From Sphingobacteriales bacterium (lineage in GTDB: Bacteria; Bacteroidota; Bacteroidia; Chitinophagales; Chitinophagaceae), in contig JAHEFC010000245.1 of assembly GCA_024640385.1 (NCBI GenBank), forward strand, positions 1 to 6,093: 6,093 nucleotides of DNA. The letters are read 5' to 3'. The translations under genes were made by a program, and so were the position numbers. The notes under the pieces were generated by a model. It made no database searches. It saw only the letters and a program-made list of their open reading frames with translations, and was not told the origin of the DNA. Each line of letters starts with the position of its first letter. The stretch's first letter is position 1. Below, one piece after another: positions 1-5,804 of this stretch.

Positions 1-465
1 CAGCATGATGGCTTCACGCCAGTAGTAGATCTTCTTACCCAGCGAACGGGACTGCCTGGCCAGTTGCCGGTAATATTTATATTCAACATTGTGAAGCCTA
101 ACGATCACTTTCCTGTCTTTCAGTTGTCCGAATGCAAGGAAATAAGTGGTGTGAATACCTTCCATCAGGATCGGATATTCGTCCGCCAGCAGATTTTTCA
201 GTAATTGTTCATTCGCCCTGGAACTGACGATGTATGGAGCGGATACACTCAAACCTTTGTGGCCGGTATTTCTTTCGTAGTAGTAAACCTTCTCGCAATA
301 TTGTTCGAGCTCTTTTCTCTGGCCCCGTCCATATTCAAAGCAGTGCAGATGTATCTTAATGCCAGCTTCCGAAAGCGATTTTATCTTGTAAAATACTTCG
401 AAAACCCCTCCATAATCCGGTGGGAAGGGAACATCAAAAGATACTATGTGCAGGTGATTCTTCAA
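1..465 (-). CDS. Glycosyltransferase, GT4-like, N-terminal part (runs off the window)
   Basis: This is the first 155 codons of a gene that continues beyond position 1 without a stop. The protein begins MKNHLHIVSFDVPFP and then has DYGGV at residues 17-21, the early glycine loop typical of the N-terminal Rossmann domain of GT-B glycosyltransferases. A conserved-looking block RLHNVEYKYYRQL at residues 123-135 resembles the end of the acceptor-side domain in GT4 'group 1' enzymes. The sugar donor and acceptor cannot be told, because the C-terminal nucleotide-sugar domain is outside the window. The start is TTG, overlapping the stop of the upstream glycosyltransferase by four bases (TTGA). No in-frame ATG or GTG lies between this TTG and an in-frame stop upstream, so TTG is the best choice. 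The overlap implies one transcript and coupled translation with its neighbour, probably in a surface polysaccharide or glycoconjugate pathway. The family is fairly sure; the precise function is unknown. Confidence 0.8.
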   Translation of the reverse strand, partial: MKNHLHIVSFDVPFPPDYGGVFEVFYKIKSLSEAGIKIHLHCFEYGRGQRKELEQYCEKVYYYERNTGHKGLSVSAPYIVSSRANEQLLKNLLADEYPILMEGIHTTYFLAFGQLKDRKVIVRLHNVEYKYYRQLARQSRSLGKKIYYWREAIML

Positions 466-1553
466 GTTCTGTGAAATATTCCCATGTAAAAACTGATAAG
501 TTTTTTTTCTTCACGGTGCCAGTTCAGGTTTTTCGCTGCCATGGCACAATTACGCTTAAGGGTTGAATACAAAACCTCGTTGGCCAGCAAATTGTTCAGT
601 TGAAGGGCTATTATTTCAGTTTCGGGCTCTTCAATTAAAACGGCTATATGGTATTGATCGTTGATCCTTTCATATTCCGGGAACTTCATGGTCAACTGTG
701 GAATGCCTGCATGGATATAGTCAAAAAATTTATTGGCCAATGAAAAATACTGGTTCATACCCACCGGTTCAACCAGATTTATACCTGCATAGGCCGATGC
801 CGTTATTGTTGAGAGTTCAGCGGGTGCTACATAGCCCTTCATGATTACTTTGTCTTCCAGGCCATGCTCTTTGATCAGCTTCCGGCATGCGTCAGAATAA
901 TTACCCTCACCACAGATCCAAAGGGGCGCATTGACCAATTTCATAGCGGGTATCAGCCATTCAAACCCTCGTCCTTCATTAACAGCACCCTGGTATAGAA
1001 GATATTTTTTGTTTTCAGCTGCCACTGCAGGTTGAGGCAATGGTGTGTTCATGATCAGCACGTAATCCACTCCATATTTCTGTTTAAATGCCTCAGCAAT
1101 GGAGGCAGACACGGTATACCCATTCTTGAATCGGGGTAGGAATTTCTTTTCAATGGCTGACCAGATCTTTTTGATGGCAGGCCTGGTCACCACTTCCTTC
1201 AGTTCACTGAACCATTCATGTGCATCATAAACCCTTGGGATCTTTTTTATGACAGAGATGTAATAACAGGGGATGATGGTGTCCAGGTCGATGGCAACAA
1301 TACAATCGGGATTTTTGAACAGGAGATAAATGAACAGTCGAAGATTGAATTCCAGGTACATCAATTTCCCCGTTTGAAACCAGCAATTGAGCCGGACCTG
1401 CCGGTATTCGCAGCTTTGGAGGGGAGGAGACCCTTTGGTATTTCTGCCTACCAGGCTGACCTTGTAACCAGCCTGTTGGAGAGAGGTACAGATCCTCTTC
1501 ATCCGCTGGTCGTAGCTGATATTATTGGTCACGCAGAAATAGATCTCTTTCAT
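462..1553 (-). CDS. Glycosyltransferase, GT4-like (GT-B fold), 363 aa
   Basis: This is a complete, soluble-looking glycosyltransferase expected to act at the cytoplasmic face of the membrane, moving a sugar from a nucleotide donor to a glycan or lipid-linked acceptor. The N-terminal domain opens MKEIYFCVTNNISYDQRM and includes VYDAHEWFSE at 108-117, a block shared by many bacterial GT4 enzymes. The C-terminal domain starts near LLYQGAVNEGRGFEWL (185-200), the usual 'y.G.l..grG...li' donor-domain entry. It continues through ICGEG (213-217) and MKGYVAPAEL (238-247) to SLANKFFDYIHAGIP (271-285). The canonical E-x7-E pair is not kept: the second acidic position is D278 and the first falls at F270, a variation I associate with 'NKFFEY'-type GT4 proteins. 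The ATG at 1551-1553 is preceded by an A/T-rich leader without a Shine-Dalgarno. Its last bases overlap the next glycosyltransferase, so the two form an operon. Donor and acceptor are not identifiable. Confidence 0.85.
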   Translation of the reverse strand: MKEIYFCVTNNISYDQRMKRICTSLQQAGYKVSLVGRNTKGSPPLQSCEYRQVRLNCWFQTGKLMYLEFNLRLFIYLLFKNPDCIVAIDLDTIIPCYYISVIKKIPRVYDAHEWFSELKEVVTRPAIKKIWSAIEKKFLPRFKNGYTVSASIAEAFKQKYGVDYVLIMNTPLPQPAVAAENKKYLLYQGAVNEGRGFEWLIPAMKLVNAPLWICGEGNYSDACRKLIKEHGLEDKVIMKGYVAPAELSTITASAYAGINLVEPVGMNQYFSLANKFFDYIHAGIPQLTMKFPEYERINDQYHIAVLIEEPETEIIALQLNNLLANEVLYSTLKRNCAMAAKNLNWHREEKKLISFYMGIFHRT

Positions 1554-1629
1554 CTTGACTAAAAACGCGGTAAAATAAATTGATTCGGGCTAATAGAAAT
1601 TATTATTATTGCCGCGAAATTTTTATTGC
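1554..1629. promoter_or_regulatory. Divergent intergenic region, weak promoter candidates
   Basis: These 76 A/T-rich bases separate the minus-strand glycosyltransferase operon from the plus-strand membrane protein gene, so promoters for both must lie here or start inside the genes. For the plus strand, TATTATTG at 1604-1611 matches the Bacteroidota -7 element TAnnTTTG at all but one fixed base. ATTG at 1579-1582 could be a degenerate -33 element 21 bases upstream. For the minus strand, only the weaker TATTTTAC (complement of 1570-1577) is visible, with TTTC 18 bases upstream. Both are sequence matches only, and the minus-strand one is poor. Confidence 0.3.
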
Positions 1630-2130
1630 ATGGAAACAGTTGCGGAACCGAAAAAAAGACCTGATTTTCTCACCATACTTTGTGTGCTGACGTTCATAGG
1701 CAGCACCTGGGGGATATTGTCAGGACTTTCCAGTTATAACAATGCTGATGTTACTGCGGAGATGACCAGGCAGATGATCGAACAGCAGAAAGAGCAGGCT
1801 ATGGATAAAGCTGCCACTCCCAGCCAGAAAACATTTATGAATAAGATGTTTTCGGGTGCCAATGAGATGATGGATACGGTGAAAGTGAAGCAGAACAGCC
1901 TGTTTTCCATTATGAGTAATCTGCTGACCCTGGTTGGGGCCGTGTTGATGTTCAGGCTGAAAAGAACCGGCTTTGGCATTTATGCGCTTGGTATAGCTGT
2001 TTTCATTGCGGCTCCGCTGGTGATCTTTGGGCCCTCCAATATATTCGGCCTTATGATGACGGTAGTACTGGGATTTGTAGGGATACTTTTTATAATACTT
2101 TACAGGTTGAATATCAAGTATATGAGTTGA
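1630..2130 (+). CDS. Small four-helix integral membrane protein, function unknown
   Basis: I do not recognise this 166-residue protein as a named family. Hydrophobic segments suited to span the membrane lie near residues 13-33, 90-108, 114-134 and 138-158. The positive-inside rule (KKR before helix 1, RLKR after helix 2, RLNIK after helix 4) predicts both ends in the cytoplasm. It also puts a polar loop of about 55 residues (34-89) outside the inner membrane. That loop holds seven methionines between residues 45 and 81 and looks partly helical. I chose ATG at 1630 over an in-frame TTG at 1609. The TTG would add MPRNFYC, and it lies inside the candidate promoter. The gene stands alone, divergent from the glycosyltransferases and followed by a 204-base spacer, so neighbours say little about its job. 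Small multi-helix proteins of this kind are common in Bacteroidota genomes and usually annotated as hypothetical. Confidence 0.75.
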   Translation: METVAEPKKRPDFLTILCVLTFIGSTWGILSGLSSYNNADVTAEMTRQMIEQQKEQAMDKAATPSQKTFMNKMFSGANEMMDTVKVKQNSLFSIMSNLLTLVGAVLMFRLKRTGFGIYALGIAVFIAAPLVIFGPSNIFGLMMTVVLGFVGILFIILYRLNIKYMS

Positions 2131-2143
2131 TTTCTGAGGTTAA

Positions 2144-2167
2144 AGGCGAGAGGCGAAGGGCGAGAGG
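2144..2167. repeat. Heptanucleotide tandem repeat, GGCGAGA type
   Basis: Three successive 7-base units (AGGCGAG, AGGCGAA, GGGCGAG) plus a partial fourth (AGG) lie 13 bases after the stop of the membrane protein gene. It is not part of any convincing reading frame. The units are degenerate by one or two bases, as expected of a decaying short tandem repeat. Confidence 0.7.
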
Positions 2168-2194
2168 TTGGTAAAATATTCAAATTTGGGGCGA

Positions 2195-2236
2195 TCTGCC
2201 ACCTGCAACCTGTAACCTGCAACCCGCAACCTGCTG
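2195..2236. repeat. Heptanucleotide tandem repeat, CCTGCAA type
   Basis: Six consecutive 7-base units can be read: TCTGCCA, CCTGCAA, CCTGTAA, CCTGCAA, CCCGCAA and CCTGCTG. The second to fifth differ from the consensus CCTGCAA by at most one base. The tract lies about 27 bases downstream of the other heptamer tract and ends just before the T-rich promoter region of rpsO. It is noncoding here. It shares the period of the first tract but not its sequence, and it is not its complement. Confidence 0.8.
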
Positions 2237-2252
2237 CAGCCTGTCTATTATT

Positions 2253-2283
2253 TTTGTCTTTTTCCCAAATAATACTACCTTTG
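2253..2283 (+). promoter_or_regulatory. Bacteroidota-type promoter for rpsO (and pnp)
   Basis: TTTG at 2253-2256 is followed after 19 bases by TACCTTTG at 2276-2283. This is an exact match to the Bacteroidota sigma-A consensus (TTTG at -33 and TAnnTTTG at -7) with normal spacing. Transcription would be expected to start near 2288-2290, giving a leader of about 45 bases before rpsO. This is the strongest promoter match in the window and suits a highly expressed ribosomal protein gene. Confidence 0.75.
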
Positions 2284-2312
2284 CCAACTATTTATATTTA
2301 GGTAAAATTTGG

Positions 2313-2333
2313 ATGCCAATTAAAAAACATTGA
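2313..2333 (+). other. Possible six-codon leader ORF in the rpsO leader
   Basis: Within the predicted rpsO leader, an ATG at 2313 opens a mini-ORF reading MPIKKH. Its TGA stop at 2331-2333 is followed by one base and then the rpsO ATG. A ribosome finishing it would be placed directly at the S15 start. No Shine-Dalgarno is seen for either start. Such a short ORF could easily occur by chance, so the call is tentative. Confidence 0.2.
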
Positions 2334-2334
2334 G

Positions 2335-2607
2335 ATGTCAGCGATAACGAAAGAAAAAAAGGCGAGTATTTTTGCAGAATTCGGTGGAAACGAGAAAAAC
2401 ACCGGTTCAATAGAAGGGCAGATCGCCCTGTTAACAGAGCAGATCAACCATATTTCTGCTCATCTCCAGCAGAACAAGAAAGATTTTTCAACTCACCGTG
2501 GCCTGATGGCAATGGTTGGCCAGCGTAAGAGCTTACTTACTTACCTGAGCAAAACCAACCTCCAGGGATATCGCCAGCTGATCGAGAAGCTTGGTCTCAG
2601 GAAATAA
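2335..2607 (+). CDS. rpsO: 30S ribosomal protein S15
   Basis: S15 is a primary binding protein of the small-subunit central domain; it binds 16S rRNA and nucleates platform assembly, and it contacts the 50S subunit through bridge B4. The 90-residue product has the normal length. It carries the signature blocks in order: [16 protein letters not shown] at 22-37, the turn [11 protein letters not shown] at 47-57, [11 protein letters not shown] at 61-71, and the ending [13 protein letters not shown] at 78-90. The ATG gives the usual N-terminus for the family in Bacteroidota. The gene has its own strong promoter just upstream. It precedes pnp, the arrangement known from many bacteria. In several phyla S15 represses its own mRNA through a leader structure. 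I see no clear counterpart in this roughly 45-base leader beyond a four-base-pair hairpin, which is not convincing. Confidence 0.97.
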   Translation: MSAITKEKKASIFAEFGGNEKNTGSIEGQIALLTEQINHISAHLQQNKKDFSTHRGLMAMVGQRKSLLTYLSKTNLQGYRQLIEKLGLRK

Positions 2608-2625
2608 CTTTTCATAATATTCTGT

Positions 2626-2660
2626 CTATTCCCAGCATTTTGTTGGGAATAGTTCTTTTT
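2626..2660 (+). terminator. rpsO-pnp intergenic hairpin, intrinsic terminator or processing site
   Basis: An 11-base-pair stem (CTATTCCCAGC at 2626-2636 paired with GTTGGGAATAG at 2642-2652, with one G-T wobble) encloses the five-base loop ATTTT. It is followed directly by TTCTTTTT. This is the form of an intrinsic terminator 18 bases after the rpsO stop. Because pnp follows with no convincing promoter of its own, the hairpin more likely attenuates than fully ends transcription. In Escherichia coli the same interval holds a leaky terminator and an RNase III-cut hairpin used in PNPase autoregulation. Confidence 0.8.
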
Positions 2661-2685
2661 GCTCCTTTCTCTTTTAATTTATCAT

Positions 2686-4908
2686 ATGTTATCACAACCC
2701 ATCAGTTCCATTATCGACCTCGGAAATGGACCTAAAATATCTTTGGAAACAGGTCGTCTTGCCCGCCAGGCAGATGGTTCCGTTACCGTAACGCAGGGCA
2801 ATTGCGTTCTGCTTGCAACAGTTGTAGCCAATAAAGAAGCACGCGAAGGCCAGGATTTCTTCCCCCTGAGTGTGGACTATATGGAAAAATTCGCTTCTGC
2901 AGGGCGTATCCCCGGTTCTTTCTTCAAGCGTGAAGGCAGATTGAGTGACTCTGAGATCCTGATCAGCCGCCTGATCGATCGTGCACTCAGGCCTTTGTTC
3001 CCGGAAGATTATTTCTGTGAAGTCCAGGTGATCGTCACCCTGATCTCTTCTGATGCTGAGATCATGCCCGACGCACTGGCCTGCCTCGCTGCATCAGCGG
3101 CCCTTGCAGTATCAGATGTTCCCATCAAAGAAGTGATCTCGGAAGTGCGTGTGGGAAGAAAAGACGGTGAATACATTGTAAACCCCACACGTTCTGAGCT
3201 GGCGGTATGCGACATGAACTTCATGATCGCAGCCACCGAAAAGAACCTGATGATGGTGGAAGGTGAGTCTTCAGAATGTAGCGAAGAAGACCTGGTGAAA
3301 GTGCTGGAAATAGCTCATGATGCTATCCGCTTACAGATCAGGGCTCAGCATGAATTGAGGGAGAAAGTGGGTGTGCAGGGTAAGCGTGATTATGCGAAAC
3401 CTGCTGAAAATGAAGAGTTAAAGAATAAAGTGGCTCCATACCGCCAGAAAATATATGAAATCTCAAAAGCGGCCAGTGCAAAAGCGGTAAGAAGTGAAGC
3501 CTATGATGCACTGAAAAAAGAACTGGTGGAAAGTTTAGGTGAAGAGGCAACAGATGATGACAAGAAACTGGTTAAGAAATATTTTGAAGACCTGAAATGG
3601 GAAACCGTGAGGGATATGATCCTGGAAGACAGGATCAGGCTCGATGGTCGTCAGCTCGACGAGATCAGGCCCCTGAATATGGAAGTGGATATTCTTCCTT
3701 CTCCGCATGGTGCAGCACTTTTCACAAGGGGTGAAACCCAATCACTTACAACGGTTACTTTAGGTACTCCGTTAGATGAGTTGCTGGTAGAGAGTGCCCA
3801 GGTTTCTGAATACAGCAAGTTCATCCTCCATTATAATTTCCCTCCGTTCTCTACTGGCGAGGTGAAATTCCTAAGAGGCCCCGGCCGCAGGGAAGTAGGT
3901 CACGGTAACCTTGCACAGCGTTCGCTGCGCCAGTTGATGCCAGGTAATGATTATCCTTACACGGTAAGGGTGGTCAGTGATATCCTGGAATCCAATGGTT
4001 CTTCTTCCATGGCTACGGTTTGTGCAGGTTCTCTTGCATTGATGGATGCAGGCGTTCCTTTCCCCAAGCATGTCAGTGGAATTGCGATGGGCCTGATTAC
4101 AAGGGGTGATGGTAAATACGCCATCCTGTCTGATATCCTCGGTGATGAAGATCATCTGGGTGATATGGATTTCAAGGTAACAGGTACAAAAGACGGAATT
4201 TGTGGTGTTCAGATGGATATCAAAGTAGACGGACTAAGCATGCAAACTATGCGTGAAGCCCTGGAGCAGGCGCGCAGGGGAAGGCTGCACATTCTTGAAG
4301 CCATGTATGCCTGTATTCCTGCAGCACGTGAAGAAGTCAAGCCACATGCTCCAAGAATGGAGAAACTGTTCATTGAAAAAGAATTCATTGGAGCTGTCAT
4401 AGGCCCTGGTGGAAAGATCATACAGGAGATCCAGCGTGAAACTGGTACTACCATAAACCTGGAGGAAGTAGGCAACTACGGTGAAGTAAGTATCTTCAGT
4501 AAGGATAAAGAAGGCCTGGTGAAAGCCGTGAATTGGGTGAAGGGCATTGTTGCCGTTCCAGAAGTGGGTGAGGTTTATGAAGCCAAGGTGAAATCCATCA
4601 TGCCTTACGGGGCGTTTGTGGAATTCATTCCGGGCAAGCAGGGACTTCTCCATATCAGCGAAGTAAGCTGGAAACGCCTGGAGACCATGGAAGGGGTGCT
4701 GAATGAGGGTGATATGGTAAAGGTGAAACTGATCGGGCTTGATCCCAAGACCGGGAAGTTCAAACTCAGCCGTAAAGCGTTGATGCCCAAACCGGAAGGC
4801 TACCAGGAAAGGCCCCCAAGGGAAGAAAGGCCCAGGGAAGACAGACCTCGGGAAGACAGGGAGAGGCCAAGGGTAGAGAAACACAAGCCCAGGGAAGAAA
4901 ACAACTAA
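2686..4908 (+). CDS. pnp: Polynucleotide phosphorylase (polyribonucleotide nucleotidyltransferase)
   Basis: PNPase is the phosphate-dependent 3'-to-5' exoribonuclease that degrades mRNA to nucleoside diphosphates and can add 3' tails. It works as a ring-shaped trimer in the cytoplasm. The 740 residues show the full domain order. The first RNase PH core (about 8-145) includes FFKREGR (79-85). An all-helical linker spans about 150-300. The second, catalytic RNase PH core (about 318-545) includes TRGETQ (347-352), GPGRREVGHG (398-407), SNGSSSMA (436-443) and GDEDHLGDMDFK (486-497), whose aspartates and lysine match the metal/active-site cluster. A KH domain (about 555-620) has GPGG at 573-576, and an S1 domain spans about 626-696. 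A disordered, highly charged tail of PRE(E/D)R repeats (about 708-740) makes it some 30 residues longer than the E. coli enzyme. ATG at 2686 is preferred over an in-frame TTG at 2659, which lies in the terminator T-tract. Expression is probably by read-through from rpsO. Confidence 0.97.
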   Translation: MLSQPISSIIDLGNGPKISLETGRLARQADGSVTVTQGNCVLLATVVANKEAREGQDFFPLSVDYMEKFASAGRIPGSFFKREGRLSDSEILISRLIDRALRPLFPEDYFCEVQVIVTLISSDAEIMPDALACLAASAALAVSDVPIKEVISEVRVGRKDGEYIVNPTRSELAVCDMNFMIAATEKNLMMVEGESSECSEEDLVKVLEIAHDAIRLQIRAQHELREKVGVQGKRDYAKPAENEELKNKVAPYRQKIYEISKAASAKAVRSEAYDALKKELVESLGEEATDDDKKLVKKYFEDLKWETVRDMILEDRIRLDGRQLDEIRPLNMEVDILPSPHGAALFTRGETQSLTTVTLGTPLDELLVESAQVSEYSKFILHYNFPPFSTGEVKFLRGPGRREVGHGNLAQRSLRQLMPGNDYPYTVRVVSDILESNGSSSMATVCAGSLALMDAGVPFPKHVSGIAMGLITRGDGKYAILSDILGDEDHLGDMDFKVTGTKDGICGVQMDIKVDGLSMQTMREALEQARRGRLHILEAMYACIPAAREEVKPHAPRMEKLFIEKEFIGAVIGPGGKIIQEIQRETGTTINLEEVGNYGEVSIFSKDKEGLVKAVNWVKGIVAVPEVGEVYEAKVKSIMPYGAFVEFIPGKQGLLHISEVSWKRLETMEGVLNEGDMVKVKLIGLDPKTGKFKLSRKALMPKPEGYQERPPREERPREDRPREDRERPRVEKHKPREENN

Positions 4909-4917
4909 ATCAATCCG

Positions 4918-4943
4918 ACCCTCGCTCAGGCGGGGGTTTTTTT
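4918..4943 (+). terminator. Intrinsic terminator after pnp, abutting the prmA start codon
   Basis: An eight-base-pair stem (ACCCTCGC at 4918-4925 with GCGGGGGT at 4930-4937, one T-G wobble) closes the four-base loop TCAG. It is followed by an unbroken run of seven T (4937-4943). The pnp stop is nine bases before the stem. The last T is immediately followed by the ATG of prmA, so no leader sequence separates terminator and start codon. Confidence 0.85.
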
Positions 4944-5804
4944 ATGAGAAAATATTCAGAATTGGTATTTATGGGCTTAACGCCGGAGCTGCAGGATATC
5001 CTGGTGGCAGAACTTTCGGATGCAGGATACGATGGATTTCTGGAAGAAGGGGATACCTTAAAGGCCTACCGCGGGGAAGAGATAGTGGATAGGGTTTATC
5101 TCGACGAACTCTGCACAGGGTATGGCTGTACCTATGCTGTGAACCTGATCGAAGAAGAGAACTGGAATGCTACCTGGGAATCTTCATTCAGTCCGGTTGT
5201 GGTAGAAAAATTTGTTGCCGTAAGAGCTGATTTTCATGATCCTGTGAAGGATGTTGAATACGAAATTATAATCACACCCAAGATGAGTTTTGGCACCGGC
5301 CATCATGCCACTACCTGGCTGATGATGAAAGCGATGCGGGACCTCCAAGGTAGGGACCTTGGAGGTAGGGACCTTGGAGGTAGTAAGGAGGTATTGGATT
5401 TCGGGACGGGGACCGGAATTCTGGCCATATTGGCCGAAAAAATGGGTGCAGATCATGTTCTGGCCATCGATAACGATACCTGGAGCATAGATAACGCTAC
5501 GGAAAACCTTGAAAGGAATGGATGCGAAAGGATCGAATTAAAGCTGGGTGAAAGCATTCCCCCGGGAAGGCAGTTCGATCTGGTGCTGGCCAATATCAAC
5601 AAGCATATCCTTTTACAGCACTGCAAGGCTATTGCCGATTCGGTTAGAATGGGCGGATTGTTGATCATCAGTGGAGTTTTATCCGGGGACAGGGAGGATA
5701 TGATAAAGGCATTTGAGTTATATTTGGTAAGACCGATTACCGTAGAGGAAAGAAATAATTGGCTGATGATAACGTTCTCTAAGGGGGGCGCGATTCAAGA
5801 TTAA
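4944..5804 (+). CDS. prmA: Ribosomal protein L11 methyltransferase
   Basis: PrmA methylates ribosomal protein L11 on amino groups using S-adenosylmethionine. The 286-residue product has the usual layout: an N-terminal L11-recognition domain (about 1-65, with LQDILVAELSDAGYDGF at 16-32), a linker, and a class I methyltransferase domain. Diagnostic blocks are MSFGTGHHATT (114-124), the SAM-binding loop VLDFGTGTGILAILAEKMGA (150-169), the acidic strand end AIDNDTW (174-180) and LVLANIN (213-219, in place of the NPPY motif). The start at 4944 fits the family N-terminus (MRKYSELVF). It sits directly after the pnp terminator without a Shine-Dalgarno, and I find no TAnnTTTG element just upstream. 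Expression may therefore depend on read-through or an unseen promoter in the end of pnp. Oddity: residues 132-146 are three tandem copies of RDL(Q/G)G, apparently an insertion before the SAM-binding strand. All catalytic motifs remain intact and in frame, so the protein is probably functional. Confidence 0.93.
   Translation: MRKYSELVFMGLTPELQDILVAELSDAGYDGFLEEGDTLKAYRGEEIVDRVYLDELCTGYGCTYAVNLIEEENWNATWESSFSPVVVEKFVAVRADFHDPVKDVEYEIIITPKMSFGTGHHATTWLMMKAMRDLQGRDLGGRDLGGSKEVLDFGTGTGILAILAEKMGADHVLAIDNDTWSIDNATENLERNGCERIELKLGESIPPGRQFDLVLANINKHILLQHCKAIADSVRMGGLLIISGVLSGDREDMIKAFELYLVRPITVEERNNWLMITFSKGGAIQD
5337..5381 (+). repeat. In-frame 15-base triple repeat with inverted arms inside prmA
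   Basis: Three 15-base units follow one another. Units two (5352-5366) and three (5367-5381) are identical, AGGGACCTTGGAGGT. Unit one (5337-5351) is CGGGACCTCCAAGGT. The core of unit one, ACCTCCAAGGT (5341-5351), is the exact reverse complement of the core of unit two, ACCTTGGAGGT (5356-5366), so the two form an 11-base-pair hairpin with loop AGGG. Each core is also an interrupted palindrome (ACCT, three bases, AGGT). Translated, the units read RDLQG, RDLGG, RDLGG. Confidence 0.9.

Noticed and set aside
205..474. Plus-strand open frame of 89 codons at the left end
   Set aside because: It lies fully opposite the glycosyltransferase frame read on the minus strand from 465 to 1, which has clear family motifs; the plus-strand product resembles nothing and has no promoter.
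1218..1562. Plus-strand open frame of 114 codons opposite the glycosyltransferase
   Set aside because: It is antisense to the conserved N-terminal half of the 363-residue glycosyltransferase and has no recognisable domain.
2184..2270. Inverted repeat ATTTGGG / CCCAAAT flanking the CCTGCAA tract, possibly the ends of a small mobile element
   Set aside because: The arms are only seven bases, A/T-rich, 73 bases apart, and have no visible target duplication; chance is a sufficient explanation, and the right arm lies inside the promoter spacer.
2288..2334. S15-binding autoregulatory structure in the rpsO leader
   Set aside because: Only a four-base-pair hairpin (TTGG-ATG-CCAA) is visible in the short leader, with no match to the known S15 leader motifs; not enough to call a regulatory RNA.
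2605..2612. TAACTTTT at the rpsO stop codon as a promoter for pnp
   Set aside because: It misses the final G of TAnnTTTG, has no TTTG at the right distance, and lies upstream of the terminator hairpin, which would act on any transcript starting there.
4234..4884. Long minus-strand open frame (216 codons) opposite pnp
   Set aside because: It is antisense to the conserved PH2, KH and S1 domains of pnp. Its composition (F, H, P rich) is typical of a shadow frame.
5783..5804. G-run (six G) near the 3' end of prmA as a frameshift or phase-variable site
   Set aside because: The frame is intact through the run and ends soon after in a plausible short C-terminus; a run of six is within the normal range and no alternative frame gives a better ending.
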